The position numbers and the translations under genes are program-made. Under the pieces are notes generated by a model that saw only the letters and a program-made list of their open reading frames with translations, was not told where the DNA came from and searched no databases. Below, in pieces: positions 17,075-25,682 of a stretch of 64,000 nucleotides of DNA (its first letter is position 1; each line of letters begins with the position of its first letter). The DNA is from Polyangium fumosum (GTDB lineage Bacteria; Myxococcota_A; Polyangia; Polyangiales; Polyangiaceae). Where the stretch lies: positions 156,391 through 220,390 of the forward strand of contig NZ_SSMQ01000011.1 in NCBI RefSeq assembly GCF_005144585.1. The letters are read 5' to 3'.

Positions 17075-17637
17075 GGCGGAACGTGCGTGAACGGCTCCGG
17101 AAGGCGCTCGGCCGGCGCTCCCTCGCGGCGCTCGGCGTCCTCGCGGCGGGGCTCTTCGGCCTCGGCTTCGGGGCTTCGAGCTGCGTGGGCGAGGCGGGGC
17201 TCGAAGCGTACGGGTGTCCGAACCCGGCCGTCTTTACGGCGAGCGTGTCGCCGTATCTCGAGCGTCGTTGCGGCACCCTCGACTGCCACGGCCAGGCGAC
17301 GCGCCCCATGCGGATCTACGGCCAGCTCGGCCTGCGCCACCCGGCGGAGAACAACGTCTCCGGCGGCGTTTCGACGACGCAGCTCGAGCTCGAATCGAAC
17401 TACGCGGCCGTCTGCAACCTCGATCCCGCGGCGATGCAGCAGGTCGTCGACGATCTCGGCTCCACGGCCGACAAGCTCCTGCTCGTCAACAAGGCGCGGG
17501 GGCTCGAGCGGCACAAGGGCGGCAAGATCGTGAACGAGCAGGATCCCGGGGATCTATGCATCCTCGGTTGGCTCGGCTTCAAGGACGCCGCCACCGTGGC
17601 GGCCTCTTGCACGGCGGCGATCGAGCCCCTCAAGTAG
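17071..17637 (+). CDS. Exported protein with CX4CH haem-like motif
   Basis: 188 residues from GTG 17071, overlapping the preceding stop by GTGA. The twin-basic n-region and hydrophobic core end at GASSC, a possible lipobox. The mature part contains SPYLERRCGTLDCHG, a C-x4-C-H motif like that in the lipoprotein at 13894, followed by MRIYGQLGLRHP and, at the end, DLCILGWLGFKDAATVAASC. It closes a set of five overlapping or nearly overlapping genes from 13236. Likely a lipoprotein of the same electron-transfer set; haem binding is unproven because the spacing is atypical. Confidence 0.7.
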   Translation: MRRNVRERLRKALGRRSLAALGVLAAGLFGLGFGASSCVGEAGLEAYGCPNPAVFTASVSPYLERRCGTLDCHGQATRPMRIYGQLGLRHPAENNVSGGVSTTQLELESNYAAVCNLDPAAMQQVVDDLGSTADKLLLVNKARGLERHKGGKIVNEQDPGDLCILGWLGFKDAATVAASCTAAIEPLK

Positions 17638-17733
17638 GGGACCCTGCGAAGCGATCGCGGGAAGTACCCACCGAGACCCGAGACGTGCCAGAATGGCCCC
17701 GCGGCTTTCCTCGACGCCGCCACGATCCGAAAC

Positions 17734-19710
17734 ATGCGACCTGACGAAATTCGCCCGGGCGGCCTCGTGGCCGGGAAGTACCGCATCCGGACCATTCTCG
17801 GCCGGGGGCACGGGGTCCTCGTCGAGGCCTTCAACACCGAGTTCGATCAGCGGGTCGCGATCCGCCTCCTGCTCGCGGGCCAGACCGACGACAAAGAGCT
17901 CGAGCGCTTCCGGCGCGAGGCGCGCACGCTCGCCAAGCTCGAGTCCGAGCACGTCGCGCGCATCATCGACGTCGGCACCCAGCAGGACGGCACGTTTTAC
18001 CTCGTCCGCCAGTTCCTCGAAGGCACCGACCTCGCCACGCACGCCAAGACCCGCGGCCCCTTGCCCTTGCAGGAGGCCTGCTTGCTCGTCTTGCAGGCGG
18101 CGGAGGCCGTCGCCGAGACGCACGGGCACGGCATCATCTTCCGCGAGCTCCAGCCGCAGCACCTCTTCGTGACGACGCGTGTCGGCGGCGCGCCCTTCCT
18201 CAAGGTCATCGACTTCGGCACCGCGAAGCTCATGCGCGACGTCGCCGCGCCGATGGCGGGCGAGATGACGGCCACCACGATGCTCGGCCTCTCGCCTTAC
18301 TCCTCGCCCGAGATCGTGCGCAAGGCGAAGAGCATCGACGTGCGGGCCGACGTGTGGTCGCTCGGCGCGATCCTCTACTACCTGCTCACGGCGCGCCCGC
18401 CCTTCGAGGGCGAGATGGCGATGTTGATGCTGCAGATCACGAAGGAGGAGCCGCGCCCCGTGACGCAGGTCCGCCGCGATTTGCCGCCCGAGATCGACCA
18501 GATCCTCGGCTGGGCCATGGCCAAGGACGTCGATGGCCGCTTCGCCAACGTGCACGGCTTCGCGCATGCGCTCCGGCCGTACGTGACGGCCGAGGGGCAG
18601 GTGATCATCGATCGCATCGGCGCGATCACGCACGCGGCCAAGCAACGCAAGAAGACCGGCTCCGTGCCGCCGCCGCCCTTGCCCACGCCCATGCCGCCCC
18701 CGCGCGGCTCTGCGGGCGGCCAGGCGGCGGACATCGAGGACGAGGAGTCCGTCACGCGGATCCAGAGCTCCGCGGCCGCGCTCGGCGAGATGGAACGGAC
18801 GATGTTCCTCGCCGGCGATTTCGTCCCGCAGCCGCCCGGACCGCCCAAGGACGCGAAAGCGGGGACGGTTCCGTTCCCGGGGGGCGGCGGGGGTCCCGTG
18901 TTCGGGGGCGCGGCGAGCGGGATGGGGGCTCCCGAGGGGGGGCCGCTTCAGGCGCAAAGCGCGTGGGCCCCGGGGCGTCCGGATCCGACGACGCCCTCGG
19001 GGGCCGTGATCTCGCCGCCGGGAACGGGCCCGGGCGGCGGGGTCGTCGAGCCAAACCCATTCGCGCCGAAGAGGGATCGGCGAATCCTCTTCGGAGGGCT
19101 CGCGGCGGCGGCCGTGCTTGTGCCCGTGATCCTCGTGCTCCTGCTCGTCGGCGGCGACAAGAAGGGCGGCGAGGGCACGACGGCGGACAGCGCGGGGCCT
19201 GTGGCCGTCGCGGCGCCGCCGTCGACGACGGCCGAGCCGGCGGCCACGGCGCCGCCTCCGGCCACGACCGAGACCACGCCTCCAACGGCGGAAGATCCGG
19301 TCGCGGTGAACACGCCTCCGGCCGGTGATCCGAACGTCGGCAAACCTGCGGCCGGCGGCAATACGGGGGGCGGCAGCGCGCCCGCGGGCACGGCGCCGAG
19401 CGGCGGCGCGACCCCGAAAGCCACGGCGACGGCGACGGCCACGAGCACGGCGAAGCCGCCTGCGACGGCGACGCCGACGGCTGCGCCTGCGGCGGGCGGC
19501 GGCAACGGCACGCTCGTCGCGGTCGCGGTCGGCGGGACGTGTGCGTTTTCGGTGAACGGCGCCTCCAAGGGCACCACGTCGACGCTCAAGCTCTCGCTCT
19601 CGCCGGGCACCTATTCGGTGAGCTGCAAGCCTGCGAGCGGCGCTACGAAATCGCGGAGCGTGGCCATCAAGGGCGGCGAGACCGCGATGGCGATGTTCAA
19701 GCTCCAGTAA
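17734..19710 (+). CDS. Kinase-fold membrane protein, probable pseudokinase, with C-terminal PEGA domain
   Basis: 658 residues. Residues 15-285 have the Hanks-type Ser/Thr kinase fold: Gly-loop GRGHGV (23-28), DFG (160-162) and SPE (191-193). Key catalytic residues are changed. The beta3 lysine of VAIK is Arg44 (VAIR), and the catalytic HRDLKPxN loop reads FRELQPQH (136-143), so Asp becomes Glu138, Lys becomes Gln140 and the metal-binding Asn becomes His143. A Pro-rich linker, one transmembrane helix (about 449-468) and a long Thr/Pro/Ala periplasmic linker follow. A PEGA-type beta domain (about 590-658, ending MFKL) comes last. It is more likely a signalling scaffold or allosteric partner than an active kinase. 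It starts 96 bp after the haem-lipoprotein run. Confidence 0.85.
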   Translation: MRPDEIRPGGLVAGKYRIRTILGRGHGVLVEAFNTEFDQRVAIRLLLAGQTDDKELERFRREARTLAKLESEHVARIIDVGTQQDGTFYLVRQFLEGTDLATHAKTRGPLPLQEACLLVLQAAEAVAETHGHGIIFRELQPQHLFVTTRVGGAPFLKVIDFGTAKLMRDVAAPMAGEMTATTMLGLSPYSSPEIVRKAKSIDVRADVWSLGAILYYLLTARPPFEGEMAMLMLQITKEEPRPVTQVRRDLPPEIDQILGWAMAKDVDGRFANVHGFAHALRPYVTAEGQVIIDRIGAITHAAKQRKKTGSVPPPPLPTPMPPPRGSAGGQAADIEDEESVTRIQSSAAALGEMERTMFLAGDFVPQPPGPPKDAKAGTVPFPGGGGGPVFGGAASGMGAPEGGPLQAQSAWAPGRPDPTTPSGAVISPPGTGPGGGVVEPNPFAPKRDRRILFGGLAAAAVLVPVILVLLLVGGDKKGGEGTTADSAGPVAVAAPPSTTAEPAATAPPPATTETTPPTAEDPVAVNTPPAGDPNVGKPAAGGNTGGGSAPAGTAPSGGATPKATATATATSTAKPPATATPTAAPAAGGGNGTLVAVAVGGTCAFSVNGASKGTTSTLKLSLSPGTYSVSCKPASGATKSRSVAIKGGETAMAMFKLQ

Positions 19711-20014
19711 AGGCGGGAAGGGCCGGCGCGATTCACGCGCTTGCCCGCCCATTGCACCAAACGCGCGAACACGAGCCCCGGCGCGTCGGCTGCCTCACGA
19801 CGCATTGCGGTACATCCATACTCGTGCCACGCACCGCGTGTCGCGTGTTCACGCATCTGTTTGACTGCGAATGAATTTACGCGATCCCCCTCGGCGAGGC
19901 CTATGGGACGGGCTTTTCGCGACATTTATGTGTTGACCCACCGACGCGCCCTTGTTTAAATAACAAACTGGTCCATCGCGTACGGCGTCGTGGGGAAAGC
20001 ATCGGGAGTGGAGC
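19711..20014. other. Intergenic region, AT-richer than its surroundings
   Basis: 304 bases with no supported gene. Short open frames exist but none has a ribosome binding site or recognisable product. The right-hand 90 bases hold the promoter described at 19933-19961 and a small dyad TTGTT-TAAAT-AACAA (19952-19966) overlapping its -10 region, possibly an operator. Confidence 0.5.
19933..19961 (+). promoter_or_regulatory. Housekeeping-type promoter for the Cys-rich/di-haem operon
   Basis: TTGACC (19933-19938) matches five of six bases of the -35 consensus, a 17-bp spacer follows, and TTAAAT (19956-19961) matches four of six of the -10 consensus. Transcription would begin near 19969, about 45 bases before the ATG at 20015. 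The dyad over the -10 suggests possible repression. Confidence 0.5.
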
Positions 20015-21043
20015 ATGCGTAATAGCTTTATCAAATCGATTCTCGTTCCGTTGACTGCGCTCGGCTTGGCGGCGTTTTTCGCGCAGGCATGCAGCGGAGG
20101 AGACAACACGAACTCGGGCTCGGGCGGCCCCACCGGCTGTATTCCCGGATCGACCGCCGCGTGCATCTGCGGCGGCGGGCTCGAGGGCGTGCAGGTCTGC
20201 AACGCGGCCGGCAATGGGTACGAGGCCTGCGATTGCGGCAGCGGCAGCGGCGGCAGCGGTGGCAGCGGCGGCGGCGGCCCCGTCACGTGCGTGGAAGGTG
20301 GCTCCACGGCGGTCGTCTGCGGCAATGGCACGCTCGATCCGGGCGAGGAGTGCGACGACGGCAACTGCGTCCCCGACGACGAGTGCTCGGACAAGTGCAA
20401 GAAGCCGTACTGCGGCGACAAGATCGTCCAGGCGGGCGAGGACTGCGACGACGGCCAGAACGAGGTCGGCGACATGTGCCCCGACGACTGCCAGATCCCG
20501 GACGACGGCGGCCCCGACGCCCCCGTCGATCCCTGCGCTGGCAAGCTCATCTTCAGCGGCTTCACGGCGGCGCCGCAGGCCTCGCAGTGGAGCTACATGG
20601 GCAGCCTCGGCTACGAGGCCGGCACGAAGATGTGCCAGGCGATCGGCGCGGCGGGCGTGTGCGACTACGAGCAGCTCGCCGAGATTTTCAACAACCAGGC
20701 CGCGCACCCGGTCGACGTCGCGAAGATCACCACGGGCGTCCCGGCCGGTGGCATGATCACGGCGTGGGTCAATCGCACCACGATGGCGACCATCGGCGGC
20801 ACGAGTTATGCGGTGGGCGCGGGCGGCCGCTGCAACAACTGGACGTACATGACGAACCACATCGACGACGGCGAGTTCGTGACCATCACGAACTCGGCCG
20901 GCGCGATCGCGGGCGCGTTCACGCTCGACTCGAACGCGTGCTTCACCGGCAATCCGGCCGATGGCTGCGCGGGCCCGGGCCTCGAGTGCGGCAGCGTGCA
21001 GCGCTACATCCCGTGCTGCTTCCCCGTCTGCCAGAGCCCCTGA
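20015..21043 (+). CDS. Cys-rich lipoprotein with DUF4215-like repeats
   Basis: 342 residues from ATG 20015 (GGGAGTGGAGC upstream). The signal peptide ends at the lipobox FAQAC. A Gly/Ser spacer is followed by a Cys-rich part with the myxobacterial repeat type CGNGTLDPGEECDDGN and CGDKIVQAGEDCDDGQ (residues about 105-165), known as DUF4215-like disulfide-rich repeats of surface proteins. The C-terminal domain (about 175-342) has paired cysteines and a lectin-like or enzyme-like look (LIFSGFTAAPQASQWSYMG...). First gene of an operon with two di-haem proteins and a propeller lipoprotein; 16 bp separate it from the next start. Likely surface-exposed; function unknown. Confidence 0.75.
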   Translation: MRNSFIKSILVPLTALGLAAFFAQACSGGDNTNSGSGGPTGCIPGSTAACICGGGLEGVQVCNAAGNGYEACDCGSGSGGSGGSGGGGPVTCVEGGSTAVVCGNGTLDPGEECDDGNCVPDDECSDKCKKPYCGDKIVQAGEDCDDGQNEVGDMCPDDCQIPDDGGPDAPVDPCAGKLIFSGFTAAPQASQWSYMGSLGYEAGTKMCQAIGAAGVCDYEQLAEIFNNQAAHPVDVAKITTGVPAGGMITAWVNRTTMATIGGTSYAVGAGGRCNNWTYMTNHIDDGEFVTITNSAGAIAGAFTLDSNACFTGNPADGCAGPGLECGSVQRYIPCCFPVCQSP

Positions 21044-21059
21044 CGCGAGGTGTTGGGTG

Positions 21060-22538
21060 ATGAGCGCCTTCCGCCGCTTCGGATTCGCGCTCATCCTCCC
21101 CCTGGCGGCCGGCCTTCTGGTCGCCGCCGGGGGCGAGGAGCCCATTCCCTGGCCCCACGGGGACGCCCCTTCCTCCCTCGAGCTCGACGAGGCCATCGGC
21201 GCCGCGATCGAGCTCGCCGCCCGCGAGCGCGTCGAGGAGTTCCTCGAAGCCGCCGAGAAGGGCGAGGATCGTGAGCACATCTTCGCGCTGCAGACGAACA
21301 TCGATCTCGGCGCCTACGATCTCGAACGGCTCTTCGCCTTCGGAGACGCGCTCTTCGCGCACGAGTTCCGCGGCGAGGACGGTTTTGGGGATCGACCTTT
21401 GCCTGGGCTCTCGCGCGTGCATTCGGGCGTGCGCGGCGGGCTCGACACGTATTCCTGCGCGGGGTGCCACTCCGTCGGCGGGCCCGACGGCGCGGGCGCG
21501 CCGACGCAGAACGCATTCCTCCTCGGCGACGGCGATCGCGCCTCGTCGGCGAACCAGCGAAACGCGCCGCACGTGCTCGGCCTCGGGTTCGTCCAGGCGC
21601 TCGGCGCCGAGATGTCCTCCGACCTCGGACAAACGCGGGGCGCCGCGCTCGCCAAGGCCGCGGAGACCGGGACCGACGTGACCGTCTCGCTCGAATCGAA
21701 GGGCGTCTCGTTTGGCAGCCTCACGGCGCACCCGGATGGCTCGCTCGATACGTCGGCGGTCGTCGGCGTGGATCGGGATCTCTTGGTCAAACCCTTCGGC
21801 TGGAAGGGCGACATCGCGCGGCTGCGTCGCTTCACCGAGGACGCGGCGCGGATTCATTTCGGGGTTCAGTCGCACGTACTCGCGCTCCAGTGGCAAGTGG
21901 AGCCCGACGTGCCGCGGCTCGGCGCGGGGCCGAACTGGTGGGATCCTGATAACGACGGCGTGCAACGCGAGATCGAGGAGGGGATCTTGACGGCGACCGC
22001 GGTGTACATGGCGATGCTGGAGACGCCGGTGATCCTGCCGCCGCACGATCCGGCGCTGCGCACGCGCTGGTCGAACGGCATGGCCGTGTTCGAGGAGGCC
22101 GGCTGCGCGAGCTGCCACAGCCCGGAACTGCCGCTCATGAACGTGCGGTGGGACGAGTGGCCCGATACGACCGGCGGCCCTCCGGTCGAGCTGAACCTCA
22201 TGCGTGACGGTGATCAGCCGCGGGGCACGAGCCTCGTGAGGCTCTACAGCGATCTCAAGCGGCACGACATGGGCGAAGGGCTCGCCGATCCCCACGACGG
22301 AGCCGGGGACGTCCCGCGCAGCGTGTTCCTCACGCGCCCGTTATGGGGCCTCGCCGAGACCGCGCCGTACCTGCACGACGGCCGCGCCGCGACGATCCCC
22401 GAGGCCATCGACGCGCACGGCGGCGAGGCCACGGCCGCGCGTGACGCGTTCCGCGCGCTCGATCCGGAGGATCGGAAGGACCTCCACGTCTTTTTGCTCT
22501 CGCTCACGCGGGAGCCGAAGGTCCACGTGCTGCAATGA
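21060..22538 (+). CDS. Di-haem oxidoreductase-like exported protein (DHOR/DUF1111 family)
   Basis: 492 residues from ATG 21060 with GAGG upstream. It has a Sec signal peptide (FGFALILPLAAGLLVAAGG). Two CxxCH haem sites, CAGCH (about residue 135) and CASCH (about 350), are spaced as in the di-haem peroxidase-like DHOR family (Pfam PF06537). Family features seen include LLVKPFGWKGDIARLRRFTEDA, SDLKRHDMGEGL, FLTRPLWGLAETAPYLHDGRA and the closing segment ending DLHVFLLSL. An Asp/Asn-rich loop DPDNDGVQREIEEG could bind calcium. The family's redox substrate is not generally established. It overlaps the next, paralogous gene by ATGA. Confidence 0.85.
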   Translation: MSAFRRFGFALILPLAAGLLVAAGGEEPIPWPHGDAPSSLELDEAIGAAIELAARERVEEFLEAAEKGEDREHIFALQTNIDLGAYDLERLFAFGDALFAHEFRGEDGFGDRPLPGLSRVHSGVRGGLDTYSCAGCHSVGGPDGAGAPTQNAFLLGDGDRASSANQRNAPHVLGLGFVQALGAEMSSDLGQTRGAALAKAAETGTDVTVSLESKGVSFGSLTAHPDGSLDTSAVVGVDRDLLVKPFGWKGDIARLRRFTEDAARIHFGVQSHVLALQWQVEPDVPRLGAGPNWWDPDNDGVQREIEEGILTATAVYMAMLETPVILPPHDPALRTRWSNGMAVFEEAGCASCHSPELPLMNVRWDEWPDTTGGPPVELNLMRDGDQPRGTSLVRLYSDLKRHDMGEGLADPHDGAGDVPRSVFLTRPLWGLAETAPYLHDGRAATIPEAIDAHGGEATAARDAFRALDPEDRKDLHVFLLSLTREPKVHVLQ

Positions 22539-24022
22539 GGCGCGCGCTCGTCCTCTCGCTCGTGGCCACCACGCTCGCGGCGTGCGCGCTCGATCCGGCG
22601 CCCGTGCCCACGGCTCAGAAAGGCTCGGCGCGCGCGCTCGGGGTGTACACGACAGACCTCGAATCGGACCTCGAACGCCAAGCGTACGACGCGCTCGCGC
22701 GTGATGCGCGCAGGCGCGAGCATCGTTTCCTCGACGCGGCCGATCCCGGCCACCTCGCCCGTGCGATCCGCGTCGAGCAGGCCGATCTCGAGGCGGGCGT
22801 GCATTCGCCCGAGGAGATCTTCCAGCTCGGCGCGCAGATCTTCCACGCGACCTTCACGCCTGCGATGGGGTACGGCGGCAAGGATCGGCCGCACCTCGCG
22901 CGCTTTCACGAGGGGCGCCGCGGCGGGCCGGACGCCATGCGGTGCGACTCATGTCACTGGCGCGGCGGCCCCGGCGGCGCGGGCGACGCGGCGGACAACA
23001 CGTATCTCGCCGGCGACGGGGATCGGCAATCGAGCGCGCTCGCCCGGAACCCGCCCTCGCTCGTGGGCGCGGGCTTCGTCGAGCTCGTCGCCCGCGAGAT
23101 GAGCGGCGAGCTCGCCCGCGCGCGAGACGCGCTCGTCGGGAAGGCGAAGGCCGAGGGCAAACCCGCGCGTGGCCCGCTCGTCGCCAAGGGCGTCGCGTTC
23201 GGCGAGCTCGAAGCTCGGCCCGACGGCGCCCTCGACGGCACGAGCCTGCTCGGCGTCGACACCGATCTCGTGGTCAAACCTTTCGGCTGGAAGGGGCATT
23301 TCGCCTCGCTGCGCGACGTCGTCGAGGACGAGCTCAACATCCACCACGGCATGCAATCGACGTGGCTCGTCACGCACGGCGAGCCCGCGCGCATCGGCTC
23401 GTTTGGCGGGACAGACCCCGACGGTGACGGCGTCGCGGACGAGATCCGCGAGGGCCAGGTGACCGCGCTCGCGCTCTTCCTCGCCATGCAGGAGGTGCCC
23501 GTCGTGGATCCGCCGGAGGATCAGGATCACATCGTGCACCTCGGCGCGGGCGAGGCGCGTTTTCACGCGCTCGGCTGCGCGAGCTGCCACATCCCCGCGC
23601 TCCCGCTGGACAGCGCCGTGTATTCGCTCCCGAGCCGAGAGGGCGGCGCCGAGGTCCGCGTCGATCTCGCCGCGGACGCCGCGGCCCCGCGGATCACGCC
23701 GCCGTTCGACGGAGGCCCGCTGCGGGTCTACCTCTACAGCGATCTCAAGCGGCACGACATGGGGCCCGGGCTCGCGGAGAAGCAGGCGGATCGCGGGGTT
23801 CGTCCGGGCACGTTTCTCACGCGCCCGTTATGGGGCGTCGCGCGGAGCCGCCCGTACCTGCACGACGCCCGCGCGCCGACCCTCGAGGATGCGATCCTGC
23901 TCCACGGCGGCGAGGCGCAGGCCGCGCGCGACGCGTTCGCCGCGCTCTCGGAGTCCGAGCGCGCCGATCTTCGCGTCTTCCTCACCTCGCTCACCCGGGC
24001 TCGCCGGCTCTCCGTTCCATGA
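22535..24022 (+). CDS. Di-haem oxidoreductase-like lipoprotein (DHOR/DUF1111 family), tandem paralogue
   Basis: 495 residues from ATG 22535, sharing ATGA with the upstream stop. The lipobox is LAAC at about residue 17. CxxCH sites are CDSCH (about 147) and CASCH (about 350). Nearly every block of its neighbour recurs: VVKPFGWKGHFASLRDVVEDE, DPDGDGVADEIREG, YSDLKRHDMGPGL, FLTRPLWGVARSRPYLHDARA. The pair arose by tandem duplication; one copy keeps a cleavable-type signal peptide and the other is lipid anchored, so they may act in the same compartment as a relay or heterodimer. Confidence 0.85.
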   Translation: MRRALVLSLVATTLAACALDPAPVPTAQKGSARALGVYTTDLESDLERQAYDALARDARRREHRFLDAADPGHLARAIRVEQADLEAGVHSPEEIFQLGAQIFHATFTPAMGYGGKDRPHLARFHEGRRGGPDAMRCDSCHWRGGPGGAGDAADNTYLAGDGDRQSSALARNPPSLVGAGFVELVAREMSGELARARDALVGKAKAEGKPARGPLVAKGVAFGELEARPDGALDGTSLLGVDTDLVVKPFGWKGHFASLRDVVEDELNIHHGMQSTWLVTHGEPARIGSFGGTDPDGDGVADEIREGQVTALALFLAMQEVPVVDPPEDQDHIVHLGAGEARFHALGCASCHIPALPLDSAVYSLPSREGGAEVRVDLAADAAAPRITPPFDGGPLRVYLYSDLKRHDMGPGLAEKQADRGVRPGTFLTRPLWGVARSRPYLHDARAPTLEDAILLHGGEAQAARDAFAALSESERADLRVFLTSLTRARRLSVP

Positions 24023-25506
24023 AACGTATCAGCGCATGTTTGCTTCTCCTCGGCCTCGGCGCGCTCGGATGCGGCGAGGTCGAGGTCGCTTGTGACGACC
24101 CCGCCGCCTGCACCTGCGGCCCCACGCGCGCCTTGCCCGAGGGCGGCTGCTGCCCTGCGTGGACCGTGGCAGACGGGGAGGTTTGTCGTGCCCGCACCTG
24201 GACCTACCCCGCGCCTTCGCAAGCGATCAGCGGCCCTGGGGCGCGCCGCGTGTACACGTCGATCGACGGCCGCGGCCGCGCGCTCTTCGTGTGGGACGAG
24301 GCGACCGCGCCCGGCGCCGACCTGCTCGTCGTGGCCGAGGAGACGGACGCGGGTTTGTCCCTGCGCAAGCCGAGCGCCGCGCTACCCGGGTTTGCCGGCA
24401 TGGGCGTCGTGCTCGGCGGCGAGGCGGGCGACGCGGTCGTGTCGTGGCGCCAGTCGATCACGGGCGGCGAGGGCGATGTCCACCGGAGTGAACGTGCGCC
24501 CGATGGGACGTGGACCGATCCGATGTCGCCTGCGGATCGCGTCTCGTTCGGCATACGAGCGTACGAGCCGCGGCTCGCGACGCGGCCTTCGGGCGAGATG
24601 CTGCACGTGTGGAACCAGTGGTTTGGCGGTTCCCATTTCGGCGTCGCGATCGCGCGCAGGAGAGGCCCGGGCGAGGCGTGGGAGGGGCCTTCGGCCGAGG
24701 ACGACGTGCTCTCGCCGGTCTCGTTTTTCTCGAACGCGCCGCAGATCACGGTGAACAGCCGCGGGGATGCGCTCGTGTCCTGGTACCAGTCGGCCGGCGC
24801 CCAGCTCATGGCGTTCATGAGCGAGCGCCTCGGCGCGGAGGGCGCGTTTTCACGCCCCGGCGTGGATGCGTATCTCTCGGCTCCGGGCGCGCCCATCGAC
24901 AACGATCCCATTTGCAACCCGAAGCCTGCCCTCGCCGAGGACGGTCGCGGCGTCGTGGTGTGGACGCAGGAGACGGGGCAGGGGGGCGTCGCGGTGTACC
25001 TCGCCTCGCGGGATGCGAGCGGCACCTGGACGCGGCCCGCGGACCTCGCCGACACGTTTTCGCGGCCTGAGGGCAAGTGCCGAGATGCGCGGGCTGCGTT
25101 CGATGGGCTGGGCCATTTGTACGTCACCTGGTCCGAGGACACGGGGGCGGGGCCGGTCGTGCACCTCGCGCAGCGCGCGCCGGACGGCGTCTGGATTCAT
25201 CCGGGGGATCGACCGCTCGTGCTTTCGACCGAAGGCGCGACGCAGGCGATCACGCCGGTGCTCACGGTCGGCCGGGAGGGCGGCGTGATCGTGGTGTGGA
25301 GCGAGGAGGTGGGCGACCACTTCCGCGTTGCGGCGCGGCGTGGCAGCGCGGCGGGCTTTGGGCTCCTCGAGGTCCTCTCGCCCGCGGGCGATCACGCGCT
25401 CACGCCGCACGTGGCCGTGGGCGGCCCGGGCGATCGCGCCGTGGTCGCATGGATCCACGGCGAACCCACCGTCGGCCGTGTCCTCTTCGCGACGCTCGCC
25501 CTCTGA
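24019..25506 (+). CDS. Beta-propeller-like lipoprotein
   Basis: 495 residues from ATG 24019, overlapping the preceding stop (ATGA). Signal peptide MKRISACLLLLGLGALGC ends in a lipobox, followed by a short Cys-rich segment (CDDPAACTCGPTRALPEGGCC). The rest is a series of about seven beta repeats of the pattern xxGRGxALFVWDE/GDAVVSWRQ/GRGVVVWTQ/GHLYVTWSE/GVIVVWSE/RAVVAWIH, typical of sialidase-like or WD-like propellers. Last gene of the 20.0-25.5 kb operon; probably a surface scaffold or binding protein for the di-haem proteins. Exact activity unknown. Confidence 0.75.
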   Translation: MKRISACLLLLGLGALGCGEVEVACDDPAACTCGPTRALPEGGCCPAWTVADGEVCRARTWTYPAPSQAISGPGARRVYTSIDGRGRALFVWDEATAPGADLLVVAEETDAGLSLRKPSAALPGFAGMGVVLGGEAGDAVVSWRQSITGGEGDVHRSERAPDGTWTDPMSPADRVSFGIRAYEPRLATRPSGEMLHVWNQWFGGSHFGVAIARRRGPGEAWEGPSAEDDVLSPVSFFSNAPQITVNSRGDALVSWYQSAGAQLMAFMSERLGAEGAFSRPGVDAYLSAPGAPIDNDPICNPKPALAEDGRGVVVWTQETGQGGVAVYLASRDASGTWTRPADLADTFSRPEGKCRDARAAFDGLGHLYVTWSEDTGAGPVVHLAQRAPDGVWIHPGDRPLVLSTEGATQAITPVLTVGREGGVIVVWSEEVGDHFRVAARRGSAAGFGLLEVLSPAGDHALTPHVAVGGPGDRAVVAWIHGEPTVGRVLFATLAL

Positions 25507-25540
25507 GCCGTCAGGGTTTGTCAGAGGGGACTGGCACAGC

Positions 25541-25651
25541 GTGGCGCCGGGGTTTCACCCCGGACCCGACGAGGGGCTGTCCGCCCCTCGACCCGGACCA
25601 GGGCACGGCCCTGGACCGCACATGCATCGACCGCGATGCGGTCGATGCAAA
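25541..25651 (+). repeat. Structured dispersed repeat, copy 1 (four consecutive hairpins)
   Basis: Four perfect hairpins follow each other: CCGGGG/CCCCGG (loop TTTCA), GAGGGGC/GCCCCTC (loop TGTCC), CCAGGGC/GCCCTGG, and a 12-bp stem TGCATCGACCGC/GCGGTCGATGCA with loop GAT. It lies 34 bp after the stop of the propeller gene and before the convergent kelch gene. About 111 bp are nearly identical to 43637-43748. Confidence 0.85.
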
Positions 25652-25682
25652 GGCGCGTCGGTTTTGCTGTGGCAATGTCTAT

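Noticed and set aside
25541..25651. Possible tRNA or small structured RNA gene in the hairpin repeat
   Set aside because: No cloverleaf or conserved T-loop; the four simple hairpins recur as a dispersed repeat family, so it is listed as a repeat.
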